This document shows, one piece after another, positions 16,757 to 24,942 of a DNA stretch of 64,000 bases. A model generated the notes under the pieces. It had not been told where the DNA came from. It searched no databases and saw nothing but the letters and a program-made list of their open reading frames with translations. The stretch is from contig JADFKZ010000001.1 of assembly GCA_022564665.1 (NCBI GenBank), positions 1-64,000 on the forward strand, given 5' to 3'. The stretch is from Planctomycetota bacterium. Its GTDB lineage: Bacteria > Planctomycetota > Phycisphaerae > Phycisphaerales > SM1A02. The first letter of the stretch is position 1. Every line of letters starts with the position of its first letter. Both the position numbers and the translations under genes were made by a program.

Positions 16757-17035
16757 CTAGAACAACTCGATCCTGTCTTCGGGATGAATCTTCACGATCG
16801 CTCGCTTCGTCGGCGAGGTGCGCACCATTCCGTAACGGTAGCGACGCAGCTTGCCGGGCCGGTTTTGGGTGGCCACTTCCAGGACACGCACGCGGTAGAT
16901 CTCCTCGATCGCCCGCCTGATTTGCGGTTTGGTCGCCCGCGCCTCGACCTGAAAGGCGTATCGATTCAGCTCGCCGGAAGCGTAGGTCGACTTCTCGGTG
17001 ATCAGAGGCTTCTTGATGACGGTGGTCGCTTCCAT
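16757..17035 (-). CDS. rplW: 50S ribosomal protein L23
   Basis: L23 is the docking site for trigger factor and SRP at the tunnel exit. The 92 residues contain VIKKPLITEKSTYASGELNR, the RxxK-EV core AIEEIYRVRVLEVATQNRPG, and YGMVRTSPTKRAIVKI. It shares one base with the rplD stop, as an ATG/TGA style overlap. Confidence 0.95.
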   Translation of the reverse strand: MEATTVIKKPLITEKSTYASGELNRYAFQVEARATKPQIRRAIEEIYRVRVLEVATQNRPGKLRRYRYGMVRTSPTKRAIVKIHPEDRIELF

Positions 17036-17697
17036 CAGCCCGCGGCCTCCTGCTTCGGTTCACCCGCCCACACCGAGCCATCCAGGAACGACGACAGCGC
17101 CCGCTTGTCCACGACGAGATACCGGTGATTGAGCAGCTCAAAGGCGTTGAGCTGCTCGATGGGCAACGTCCGCACGTGGGGAAGGTTCCGCGCGCTCAGC
17201 GCCGTCATGCGGTCGCTGCGATTCAGTGCGATCAGACACGATCGATCGATACCGACCTTATCGAGCAGCGCCTTGAGGTCGCGGGTGCGGGGCTCCCGGA
17301 AGGACAGATCGGCAATGCACCTGACCTCTTCGTCAGTCAGCTTCGCCAAGAGGGCGTTTCGGTTGGCGAACCTCCTCATCTTCTTTGGCATGTCCAGGTG
17401 ATACTCGGTGCGGGACTTTCGCTTGGCGAACGCCACACCGCCGCCCCGCCGGATGTTCGTCCGCGCGGCGCCGACCCGCGCGTTGCCCGTTCCCTTCTGG
17501 CGGTAGAGCTTCCGCGTCGAGCCGGTCACCTCCGAGCGACCGCGGGTACGAGCCGACCCTTGCCGGCGGTTGGCGTGGAACATCACGTACGCCTGCTTGA
17601 GCAGCAGCGGCCGGACCTCGCCGCCCAGCAACGCCTCGTCGATCGAGAGCGTGTCGACCTTCTTGCCGTCGGTGTCATAGACCGGTAGCTGGATCAT
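17035..17697 (-). CDS. rplD: 50S ribosomal protein L4
   Basis: L4 lines the exit tunnel; in E. coli it also represses the S10 operon. The 220 residues from ATG 17697 (MIQLPVYDTDGKKVDTLSID) include the tunnel loop RKLYRQKGTGNARVGAARTN and the FAKRKSRTEYHLDMPKKMRR segment. The longer open frame upstream lies inside rplC in another frame. It overlaps rplC by four bases. Confidence 0.96.
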   Translation of the reverse strand: MIQLPVYDTDGKKVDTLSIDEALLGGEVRPLLLKQAYVMFHANRRQGSARTRGRSEVTGSTRKLYRQKGTGNARVGAARTNIRRGGGVAFAKRKSRTEYHLDMPKKMRRFANRNALLAKLTDEEVRCIADLSFREPRTRDLKALLDKVGIDRSCLIALNRSDRMTALSARNLPHVRTLPIEQLNAFELLNHRYLVVDKRALSSFLDGSVWAGEPKQEAAG

Positions 17698-18398
17698 TGC
17701 TCGCCCGCAGACAAAGAAGCCTTGCTCGGCTTGGCCTTCGTCTTGTACAGCCGCTTGGATTGCCGGATGAACAGGAGCCCGCGGTTCGGCCCCGGCACCG
17801 GGCCCTTGACCAACAGCAGGTTCCTCTCGGGGTCGATCTTGACCACGTCCAGGCTTCTGACCGTCACCGTCCCGCCGCCCATCCGGCCCGCCATCCGCTT
17901 GCCCTTTCTGGGCTTGGGGCCGGTGCCGAGATTGGCACCGTGGCCCCCGATCGAGCCTCCGGAGCGATGCTTGCGCTCGGTGCCGTGACTGGCGCAAAGC
18001 CCCTTGAAGCGATGCCGCTTCATCACGCCCGCAAAGCCTTTGCCCTTGGATCGACCGGAGACATCGACGAACCTCACATCGCCAAAGACACTGACATCCA
18101 GACGCTGGCCGAGCTCATACTCGGCGGCGGACTCGTCATCAGGCAGCCGCAGCTCGCGATGGGCCCGCTTTGGTGGGGTGGCCGCCCTGGCGTCGTGGCC
18201 GATCAGCGGCATGGTCGAAGCGCGGGGGTCAACATCCTCGAAACCCAGTTGCACCGCGCAGTACCCGTCGGCGTCGCTCTGCTTGACCTGGGTGACGATG
18301 CAGGGACCCGCCTGGATCACGGTGACAGGGATATTGCGACCGTCGGACGTAAAGTAGCGGGTCATTCCGATTTTTCGTCCCAGCAACGCAACGGGCAT
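17694..18398 (-). CDS. rplC: 50S ribosomal protein L3
   Basis: L3 is an early assembly protein. The 234 residues from ATG 18398 (MPVALLGRKIGMTRYFTSDG) contain the family signature FADVSGRSKGKGFAGVMKRH-like stretch (VDVSGRSKGKGFAGVMKRHR) and the loop with the residues close to the peptidyl transferase centre (RKHRSGGSIGGHGANLGTGP). The basic C-terminal tail is slightly extended. rpsJ lies 91 bases upstream. Confidence 0.96.
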   Translation of the reverse strand: MPVALLGRKIGMTRYFTSDGRNIPVTVIQAGPCIVTQVKQSDADGYCAVQLGFEDVDPRASTMPLIGHDARAATPPKRAHRELRLPDDESAAEYELGQRLDVSVFGDVRFVDVSGRSKGKGFAGVMKRHRFKGLCASHGTERKHRSGGSIGGHGANLGTGPKPRKGKRMAGRMGGGTVTVRSLDVVKIDPERNLLLVKGPVPGPNRGLLFIRQSKRLYKTKAKPSKASLSAGEQ

Positions 18399-18489
18399 GA
18401 CTGGTTCGCTCCCGGCCGCCCGGGTTCCCGGGCGGCATTTCGCCATGCGCCAAAGGAGCGACCGCACCTGCTGGACCGCTCTGGGGGCG

Positions 18490-18798
18490 CTAAGCCTTGA
18501 TCTTTATGAAGACGCCGGCCGGGACCACCAGGCGGTTGAGGGCCTCGACCGTGCGCGCATTGGGCTCGGTGATGTCGATGATGCGTTTATGTGTCCTGAT
18601 CTCAAACTGCTCGCGCGACTTCTTGTCGATAAAGGGACTGCGGTTGACCGTGTAGATCTCCCGCCGTGTCGGCAGCGGAATGGGCCCCGCCACCCTGGCC
18701 CCGGTCCGCTTGGCGTGATCGACGATCTCGCGGGCCGACGCATCGAGGGCTTGGTGGTCGTAGGCTTCCATACGGATTCGTATCCGACTCTCCGTCAT
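18490..18798 (-). CDS. rpsJ: 30S ribosomal protein S10
   Basis: S10 of the small-subunit head (NusE in antitermination). The 102 residues from ATG 18798 ([20 protein letters not shown]) contain [39 protein letters not shown] and the C-terminal [11 protein letters not shown]. It is the first gene of the cluster; the usual str operon genes (rpsL, rpsG, fusA, tuf) are not upstream. A strong promoter lies about 100 bases upstream (18904-18931). Confidence 0.97.
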   Translation of the reverse strand: MTESRIRIRMEAYDHQALDASAREIVDHAKRTGARVAGPIPLPTRREIYTVNRSPFIDKKSREQFEIRTHKRIIDITEPNARTVEALNRLVVPAGVFIKIKA

Positions 18799-18903
18799 CA
18801 CAACCAATCCGGCGGCTACAAATCTCCGCCCAAGGGCACCGCAGTCACTCCCCGACAGCCACCGACGGCCGTGCCAGGATTACATGAGGCGGGCAAACCC
18901 GTG

Positions 18904-18931
18904 ATAATAGGCCCAGACATTACTCTGTCAA
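18904..18931 (-). promoter_or_regulatory. Sigma70-type promoter of the ribosomal cluster
   Basis: On the minus strand a perfect -35 TTGACA (18931-18926) is followed after 16 bases by -10 TATTAT (18909-18904). The start point would be near 18897, giving a leader of about 100 bases before rpsJ. The leader begins with a small hairpin, CGGG-TTTG-CCCG. This is the clearest promoter in the window and fits the highly expressed genes behind it. Confidence 0.75.
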
Positions 18932-19025
18932 CAGCGTCCGCCGCTCATGGAGGCGCCCCAGCCCAGCCGCGAGCACCCGGCGTCGAAACCCAGCGGGGTC
19001 GCGTGCCGATCGCCTGAGAACTATG

Positions 19026-19067
19026 CTCCAAAGGGAGCCTCCCTGCTATCGCCGCCACCTTTGGGAG
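19026..19067 (+). promoter_or_regulatory. Leader hairpin covering the ribosome-binding site
   Basis: CTCCAAAGG (19026-19034) can pair with CCTTTGGGAG (19058-19067), with one bulged base. The right arm contains the GGGAG that is the likely ribosome-binding site for ATG 19075. This would lower translation when folded. There is no experimental basis; it is a pairing seen in the sequence. Confidence 0.35.
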
Positions 19068-19074
19068 CCGGACG

Positions 19075-20460
19075 ATGTCGCCAAAAGCCAGCCTCAGCGT
19101 GCTCATGGTGTGTGCAATCAGCCAGAGCCTCTCCACCAAGCCCCGAAACCCTCCAGCGGCGGTGCTCGACCCCGAGCCCCTCGTCGCCGAGGCATACGGC
19201 CTGAGCATGCACCTCCCGGCGGGGACCATGGTCACGACCCAACTCACTGACGAGAAGCTGATCTACGTCTTTACCGACGGCCGCGAGGTTGGCGCCTGGG
19301 GGATGCGGCTGCAACCCCTGGTCTCGGCGCGCCCAGGCGCCACCGCCGAGTCACTCATCCAAGACAAGATCAGTCAGGTCCGCTCGACCGGCCGCCGGTT
19401 CCGGATCATCGCCAACCACCCTGGCCGCTATGGGGCCGTGGAAGGCCGGCTCCTCTACCTCCAGCGGACACTCCCCGACGGGGCCGAGGTCATCAACGGC
19501 TGGCTCATCCTGCCGACGGCGCCCCAGCAGTTTCTGGTCTTCTCCCTGGTGATGAGCGCCGATCGCATTGGGTTGCTGCAGCCGGTCTTCAACGCGAGCT
19601 TTGCAACCGTCAACCTTCGCAGTCAAGAGGAGGTGACCGCTCAGCGGCAGGCTCGGCTCGAACGAGGCCGGATGGTGATCGACACCTTCACCCCGGCGCG
19701 GCTCCGATCGCTCATCAGCGGCCCGACCCTCTACCGCATATACCAGCCGGCGGCGTCGGGGCGCGCCGACGACGAGACCGAGATCGGATACTTCACCATG
19801 CGGTGCCTCGAGGCACCTCGTGGTCGGCTGACGCCTGAGCGATTGCCGTCTTCCTATGGAGCCATGGAGTCCGAGGAGGGGCTCATGGTCATTATCGAGG
19901 CGCGGGCGATCGTCGACGCCGCCACGAAGCACTACGTCGATGTCGAGGGCCGCTACTGGATGCGCTGGACGCGCTCTTCAGAAGCCTGGTCGGTCCGCAT
20001 GACAGAGCGACAGGGCGTCACCGAGCACACGACGGCGCAGACCGGTATCCGCACTCGCGAGGTTCTCACCGTGATCCACTCGGCCCGCGAGGAGTTCACC
20101 CGCCAGCCCACAGAGTGGAGCATCCCGGACAAGGCCTACTTGTCGCAGCCGGAGGTCTTTGGGCTGGGCTGCCTGCTGCCGCGGGACGGATCGGTCACCG
20201 GGCCGATGGCCTTCTATCACTACGACTCCAGGCTGCGCCGGGTGCCGCGGCGGATCGACGACTGGCGACCCGCCGACGACGGCTCGGGACATTGGGTGCT
20301 TCGTACGCGCTCCTCGCTGGACGCCGGCGTCGTCACACAGATCTTCGACGCCCAGGGAACGCGTCTGCGGCGAATCGACGCCGACGGCAAGATCACCGAG
20401 CGGATCGACCGCCAAGAGCTCCGCCGGCTCTGGCAGGCCAAGGGTCTGCTGGCCCCTTGA
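19075..20460 (+). CDS. Predicted exported protein of unknown function
   Basis: A 461-residue protein, divergent from the ribosomal cluster. The N-terminus (MSPKASLSVLMVCAISQSLS) looks like a weak signal peptide. The rest is mixed alpha/beta with no motif I recognise; notable segments are LPAGTMVTTQLTDEKLIYVF, TRRREL-free charged stretches and a C-terminal half rich in Trp, Arg and Asp (YWMRWTRSSEAW, DAQGTRLRRIDADGKITERI). ATG 19075 has GGGAG seven bases upstream; this site lies in a hairpin (19026-19067). The lipoprotein gene at 20468 follows after seven bases and the two probably form an operon. No function is proposed. Confidence 0.65.
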   Translation: MSPKASLSVLMVCAISQSLSTKPRNPPAAVLDPEPLVAEAYGLSMHLPAGTMVTTQLTDEKLIYVFTDGREVGAWGMRLQPLVSARPGATAESLIQDKISQVRSTGRRFRIIANHPGRYGAVEGRLLYLQRTLPDGAEVINGWLILPTAPQQFLVFSLVMSADRIGLLQPVFNASFATVNLRSQEEVTAQRQARLERGRMVIDTFTPARLRSLISGPTLYRIYQPAASGRADDETEIGYFTMRCLEAPRGRLTPERLPSSYGAMESEEGLMVIIEARAIVDAATKHYVDVEGRYWMRWTRSSEAWSVRMTERQGVTEHTTAQTGIRTREVLTVIHSAREEFTRQPTEWSIPDKAYLSQPEVFGLGCLLPRDGSVTGPMAFYHYDSRLRRVPRRIDDWRPADDGSGHWVLRTRSSLDAGVVTQIFDAQGTRLRRIDADGKITERIDRQELRRLWQAKGLLAP

Positions 20461-20467
20461 GGTTCCG

Positions 20468-21199
20468 ATGAGGCCGGCAGACTTCAGTCAGGCTTTGGGG
20501 TTGTGCTCATTGGCGGCGATCGGCGGGTGCGCAGGTCTGTCGCCGCACCGCCCGGGGCCGGGGTTCGAGCAGCTCGAGACCTTGCCAGCGACCGGCAAGG
20601 TCTCCGTCGACGATCTGTATCCCACACGCAGCGGTCGCTGGTCCTACTTGGTCACCGCCGGCGACAACGCCGGCGAGGAGGTGGTCATCCGCCGGGTCAA
20701 CACCTTGGGCTTTGCCACCACCTGGGTCGACGCGCCCGGTGAGAGCCGGGGCGAGTTCTGGAGGCTCGATGACGACGGAAACGTCACCCTCGAGGCGGTG
20801 GTGTCATACGCCCGAGCGACGATCAGCCTCTTCGAGCCTCCGCTGGTCGTCGCCTACGCCGGCCTCGCCCCTGCCACACCCCGCCGCCATGAGGTGGCGA
20901 TGGAGGTGGTGGACCTGAACAACCCGGCCCGCCGAAAGACCTACGGCACCGCCACGATGACGATCGAGTACGTAGACGACCGAAGGCTGAAGACGCCCCT
21001 GGGCGAGCTCGTCGCCAAACGGGTCGTCGTGAGCTTCGAAGCAGACCTTTCGCTCGCGGACGTCACCCGGACCACGACGACCTATGTGGTCGCCGGGCTC
21101 GGCCCAATCGTCATCGAGTGGCAGGAGGACCAAGTGATGCTCAAGGTCATACGCACCAGGAAACGGCGGACGTTGGTGCTTAAGAAAGTCACAGAGTGA
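20468..21199 (+). CDS. Predicted lipoprotein of unknown function
   Basis: A 243-residue protein starting at ATG 20468 (MRPADFSQALGLCSLAAIGG), with the lipobox-like LAAIGGC placing Cys at residue 21, so it is probably a membrane-anchored lipoprotein. The mature part has GRWSYLVTAGDNAGEEVVIR, a repeated Thr-rich beta pattern (TRTTTTYVVAGLGPIVIEWQ) and a basic end (RTRKRRTLVLKK). The pattern GLGPIVIEWQ resembles end strands of uncharacterised beta-sandwich lipoproteins, but I recognise no family. It follows the exported protein at 19075 by seven bases and probably works with it. Confidence 0.65.
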   Translation: MRPADFSQALGLCSLAAIGGCAGLSPHRPGPGFEQLETLPATGKVSVDDLYPTRSGRWSYLVTAGDNAGEEVVIRRVNTLGFATTWVDAPGESRGEFWRLDDDGNVTLEAVVSYARATISLFEPPLVVAYAGLAPATPRRHEVAMEVVDLNNPARRKTYGTATMTIEYVDDRRLKTPLGELVAKRVVVSFEADLSLADVTRTTTTYVVAGLGPIVIEWQEDQVMLKVIRTRKRRTLVLKKVTE

Positions 21200-21207
21200 G
21201 AATGTCT

Positions 21208-21395
21208 TGAGCGCTCCGTAGCGGCCTCGCAGCGTCGCGGCGTCCTTGCCGCTCTTGTTTGGCAGCCCTGCGGGCTGCGGGGCCGCTCTTGTTTGGCAGC
21301 CCCCCGGGCTGCGGGCCGCACACTCGCTCTGGCGGCTACGCGGCTGATTCAATCGGCCGCTTCGCTTTGACACAATCTGCGAGTAGACCTTTACC
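21208..21395 (+). repeat. E-family repeat with two hairpin units
   Basis: Between convergent genes ending at 21199 and 21432. Left end GAGCGCTCCGTAGCGGCC; two internal units GGGGCCGCTCTTGTTTGGCA each followed by a GCAGCCC...GGGCTGC palindrome; right end ACACTCGCTCTGGCGGCTAC, then GGCCGCTTCGCTTTGACA and CAATCTGC. A CIR fragment (CCCTGCTCTTTTTTCCGCGG) follows immediately at about 21398-21431. Confidence 0.8.
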
Positions 21396-21431
21396 CTGCT
21401 CTTTTTTCCGCGGTCCTCTGCGACTCTCCGC

Positions 21432-22817
21432 CTACCTTTGCTGGCCGCCGGCGACGAGCTGAGCCACCTCCTCCGCGAGGCGATCGATCATTTCCTTTGG
21501 ATAGAGGGGGAATGGCCACGTCCGTCGAGCGATGATCGGGGCCTCGGCCTGCTGCCGCGCACCGGTCTGAACCCGCCCGCGTGCGTCGCCGATCGCGGCG
21601 GCGTGGACCCGCCGCTGCTGTTTGAGGTACCCATGCATGTGTCCAAAGAGCTCCCGCCGCCGCCTGGAGCGCCGCGGGGCGCCGACGATCAGCTCCAGGA
21701 ACGCCTGTTTGCGGCCCGAGGCGCCGCCCCGCCGCGCGGCACGCTGAGGGTCGTGCCAGAGCCGACGCACCGCGCGGCGTGCCTCGTCGAGGTCCACCGC
21801 GTCACCACCGCCACCCAGCGGGAGGCGTAGTGTGGCGGTCGCGATACCGCATGGCGAAGGCTGGATCCCGAGCCACCGCTGGACCCACAGCTCCATGGCC
21901 CGGTCGTACGCCGCCCCACCCGTCCCGTGGATGAACACATCGCACATCCCGACACGCACCAGCGCCGTCAGGAGCAACGCCCGGGGCAGGAGCCGCGTGG
22001 GTGCAGCCTGACCGGAATCCCACGCTTGAACGTCGCGGTCGGTTGCGCGGCGACGGCGGCCGGCCTCGTCGATCACCCACAACGGCAACTCAACCGCCTC
22101 GGCACTGATCGCAAGGGGGCTGATATCCCGGACGCCGGTACTCGCCACCGCCTCGTTGTACAGGCGGGCGCAGCGGTCCGGCTCGCGGGCCATCAATCGG
22201 ACAAGAAGCCGACCCAGTGGCGTCCCGACGAGCAAGCTGGCCCGTACCTTGGGCGCTGGTGCCAACCAATGGGACATCAGACGATCGAGGGCCACGGCCA
22301 TCTGCATTGCCGCGTCGGGCTCGCCGCGGGCGGCGGTGACGGCCCCGAAGATCCGCTCTAACCCCTGCCCGACCGACGGCAGTGCCAGGGGCAGGTCGCT
22401 GGGAGCCAGCGGAGGATCGAAGGCGGCGTGCTCGCCCATGGGGACCTCGGCGCGATAGCCGCTGAGCATGATCGTGGTGATGCCAAGCGAGCCGTCGGGT
22501 CGACGCAGCGGGACTTCGAACTGGCCGAAGGGGCCCGTGTGTTGGTCGACGACAAGATTGGCGCTGGCCAGTCGGTCGTCGACGGCGGTCATCGCCTCCA
22601 CAAGCAGGTACTTGGCCAGTATTCCCGGGTGCCACAGCAGCGTCTGGTGGCCGGTCGCGACGATCGGGACATCTGCGGGCAGGCCCAGATGGTCGCGGGT
22701 CAGCTTCCGCCACGCGGAAAGGGGCCGGCCCGCCAGCTCACCGGCGGGCGGGTCTGCTGCCAGCTCCGCCAGCCGCGCCGGGCCCGGCTCGATGATCAGC
22801 TGGACTTCACCACCCAC
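21432..22817 (-). CDS. Conserved-looking hypothetical protein, possible distant BshC-like enzyme
   Basis: A 461-residue soluble protein. An N-terminal segment VATGHQTLLWHPGILAKYLL, then VVDQHTGPFGQFEVPL, is the only motif that stands out. In BshC (the proposed cysteine-adding enzyme of bacillithiol synthesis) a TGxQ-x-GPLYxIYK segment occupies a similar place, so a remote link is possible but weak. Arg- and Trp-rich stretches follow (ARRAVRRLWHDPQRAARR) and the C-terminus is Arg/Pro-rich. ATG 22817 is 15 bases downstream of the stop of the GT2 gene, so the two are probably co-transcribed. I would otherwise call it unknown. Confidence 0.6.
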   Translation of the reverse strand: MGGEVQLIIEPGPARLAELAADPPAGELAGRPLSAWRKLTRDHLGLPADVPIVATGHQTLLWHPGILAKYLLVEAMTAVDDRLASANLVVDQHTGPFGQFEVPLRRPDGSLGITTIMLSGYRAEVPMGEHAAFDPPLAPSDLPLALPSVGQGLERIFGAVTAARGEPDAAMQMAVALDRLMSHWLAPAPKVRASLLVGTPLGRLLVRLMAREPDRCARLYNEAVASTGVRDISPLAISAEAVELPLWVIDEAGRRRRATDRDVQAWDSGQAAPTRLLPRALLLTALVRVGMCDVFIHGTGGAAYDRAMELWVQRWLGIQPSPCGIATATLRLPLGGGGDAVDLDEARRAVRRLWHDPQRAARRGGASGRKQAFLELIVGAPRRSRRRRELFGHMHGYLKQQRRVHAAAIGDARGRVQTGARQQAEAPIIARRTWPFPLYPKEMIDRLAEEVAQLVAGGQQR

Positions 22818-22832
22818 CCTTGGTGTGCTCCC

Positions 22833-23621
22833 TCAGCCCGTGCAGGCCGTGGGACACGGGGCGGTCCCCACGGGTCGCCGATGACGGGCAGCCGGCGGGA
22901 GGCTCACGTCGCACCGGGAGATCTCGCGGGCTATCGTGAGACGATAGTGGCGCAAACGGGTGACTGGGTCGTTCAGGGGCCCACCGAAGCTGCGGTTGGG
23001 ATCGCCGTAAATCAGTCTCACCTCCAGCTCCTCGATCCGCAGGCCACACGCGGCCGCCTGGACCCAGAACTGCATGGGAAACTCGTAGCCGTCGACGTCC
23101 AGCGACAGCCGGCGGCACGCCGAAATGCGGTATGCCTTGAACCCGCAGAACGAATCTGTCAGGTCCAATCCCAAGCGGCCGTTGAGCTCGGCGGTTATCG
23201 AGGCGTTGATCGCGCGGCGGTCCGGCGGTGGCGAGTCGTCAAGCCCGTTGGACTGCAGATAGCGGCTGCCGGAGATAATGTCGGCGCAGTCCTTCTCAAT
23301 CCGCTCAACGAAGCGGGGAATCGCGGCGGGCTCGTGCTGCTCGTCGCAATCCATGGTGATGAGCCATTCATGGCCCTCGAATGCGGCCCAGCGGAGCATG
23401 TGCCGCGTCGAGTGCCCGTAGCCGCGGTTGGCGGCGTGGCGGATCACTTCGACCGGCTGGCTGGCCAGCAACAGCGGCGTGTCGTCCGTCGACCCATCAT
23501 CGACGACGAGCACGTCGCTGATGGAGCTGGTATACCGCCGCACCTCGCTGAGCACCGTTGTGACATGGTTCTGCTCGTTGTAAACAGGAATCCCCAGAAG
23601 AATGCGGGGCCGGTCGGGCAT
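22833..23621 (-). CDS. Family 2 glycosyltransferase (dolichol-phosphate mannose synthase-like)
   Basis: A soluble GT-A glycosyltransferase of about 262 residues starting at ATG 23621 (MPDRPRILLGIPVYNEQNHV). Seen are the nucleotide-binding strand ILLGIPVYNEQNHV, DVLVVDDGSTDDTPLLL, the metal-binding DCDEQHEP in place of DxD (TMDCDEQHEPAAIPRF), and the acceptor-side DSFCGFKAYR. These are typical of DPM1/GtrB-type enzymes that put sugar on a lipid phosphate. There are no C-terminal membrane helices. A second ATG at 23639 would add six residues. The acceptor is unknown. Confidence 0.85.
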   Translation of the reverse strand: MPDRPRILLGIPVYNEQNHVTTVLSEVRRYTSSISDVLVVDDGSTDDTPLLLASQPVEVIRHAANRGYGHSTRHMLRWAAFEGHEWLITMDCDEQHEPAAIPRFVERIEKDCADIISGSRYLQSNGLDDSPPPDRRAINASITAELNGRLGLDLTDSFCGFKAYRISACRRLSLDVDGYEFPMQFWVQAAACGLRIEELEVRLIYGDPNRSFGGPLNDPVTRLRHYRLTIAREISRCDVSLPPAARHRRPVGTAPCPTACTG

Positions 23622-23715
23622 GTGCAGCTTTCCTGGCATGTGGTGGGCCGGTGGCCGGTGGGCGTGGTCAGGATCAGGGTAGGAAACGCACACGCCGATG
23701 GCCAACCGCCGGCGG

Positions 23716-24708
23716 CTACGTCAGCGGATCGCGGCGGAAAAGACGCGTGGCCAGCGCCCAGACCTTGGGGGTGAAGTCACTGGCGGCCGCTGGCTGGTCA
23801 GCGTCGCTGCGGCCGGAATGGGTGAGCGCCATGGTGGTCCTGGCATCGAGGTTGTCGAGCATGGCGACGAAGACCGCTTCCGGCGTGCTCGGCCGCTTTG
23901 CCGCGCCGTGCTCGGGCTCCCCGTGGTGGCTCAGAATGATGTGCTGGAGTACCCGCAACGCGTCGGGCGGCAATCGCTCGCCCGACTCCTTGCCGGCGAT
24001 GGCGGCCTTGACCTGGAGCCAGATCGCCCCCCGCACCACGTGGCCGATCAGGTTGCCGTCGGTGGTGTAGTCGAATCCCTTTTCCCACGTCAGCTCCGCT
24101 GTTTTTCCCAGGTCGTGAAGAAACAGCCCCATGAGCACCAGGTCACGGTTGAGGTTCTCATACATCGGCAGGATCGCCTCGGCCAGCTTCAGGAGCTGCA
24201 GGGTGTGCTCGAGCAGCCCCCCTATAAAGGCGTGGTGGAGGATCATCGCGGCGGGGGAGCGGCGAAACCCGGCCATCAGCTCGCCATCGGCGAGATACAC
24301 GTCGGCCAGGGCCTTGATCGCCGGATGCTTCAGGGTCCCCAGGAGTGTCGAAAGCTCCCGGAACATCTCGTCGATGTCTCGTGTCGTGGTGGGCAGCAGG
24401 GACGCCAGCTCCTCTTCATCCACCTGGACCGGCTTGATCTGCTCGACGATGAACTGGATCTGGCCGTTGTAGAGTTGGGTGTGCCCCGCGGCCCACACGA
24501 AGCCCGCCGCGCTCAGTGTCCCGAAGGCGCCCTCGTCAAAGCTCCACTGGCGGGCAACGACCTCGCCCGTTGCGTCCCGCAGCAGGCATTTCAGATACGG
24601 CTTCCCCGCCCGGGTCGAACCCATCTGCGGGTTGATGAGGCTGTAGACTCCCTCGACGTAGGCGTTGGGCGGCAGGCTGCGGATATCGGTGTGGGGTCGG
24701 TTCGCCAT
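23716..24708 (-). CDS. OB-fold/HD-domain nuclease, YhaM-like
   Basis: A 330-residue protein starting at ATG 24708 (MANRPHTDIRSLPPNAYVEG). An N-terminal OB-fold (about 10-90: PYLKCLLRDATGEVVARQWS) is joined to an HD domain with HH (AMILHHAFIGGLLEHTLQLL), HD (GLFLHDLGKTAELTWEKGFD), and later HH (IILSHHGEPEHGAAKRPSTP). This arrangement is that of the 3'-5' exoribonuclease YhaM/CBF1 family, which degrades RNA or ssDNA with divalent metal. The C-terminus is about the normal length. An E-type repeat lies between its start and nnrD. Assignment is by domain order and motifs. Confidence 0.85.
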   Translation of the reverse strand: MANRPHTDIRSLPPNAYVEGVYSLINPQMGSTRAGKPYLKCLLRDATGEVVARQWSFDEGAFGTLSAAGFVWAAGHTQLYNGQIQFIVEQIKPVQVDEEELASLLPTTTRDIDEMFRELSTLLGTLKHPAIKALADVYLADGELMAGFRRSPAAMILHHAFIGGLLEHTLQLLKLAEAILPMYENLNRDLVLMGLFLHDLGKTAELTWEKGFDYTTDGNLIGHVVRGAIWLQVKAAIAGKESGERLPPDALRVLQHIILSHHGEPEHGAAKRPSTPEAVFVAMLDNLDARTTMALTHSGRSDADQPAAASDFTPKVWALATRLFRRDPLT

Positions 24709-24723
24709 CGAGAAGAAGTCTAT

Positions 24724-24910
24724 CGCAGGTTGCGTCAAAGCGTAGCGGCCGATTGAATCGGCCGCGTAGCCACCAGAGCAAGTGTGCGGCCCGCAGCCCG
24801 GAGGGCTGCCGAACACGAGCGGCAAGGATGCCCCGCAGCCCGGAGGGCTGCCAGACAAGAGCGGCAAGGATGCCGCGAGGCCGCTACGGAGCGTTCGAAA
24901 CAGTTCTCGT
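24724..24910 (-). repeat. E-family repeat, reverse orientation, two hairpin units
   Basis: In this copy the ends read TTGCGTCAAAGCGTAGCGG at 24730 and CCGCTACGGAGCGTTCGAAA at about 24881-24900, followed by CAGTTC. The interior has AGCAAGTGTGCGGCCCGCAG, then two units with palindromes GCAGCCCGGAGGGCTGC. It lies between two same-strand genes, one of the few non-convergent E copies. Confidence 0.8.
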
Positions 24911-24942
24911 GTAGACTCGAAGTGACCGTGCGCGACGTGGGT

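Noticed and set aside
15791-17128. A 445-codon plus-strand frame across rpsS, rplB and rplW
   Set aside because: Same reason; it is antisense to ribosomal genes with unmistakable signatures.
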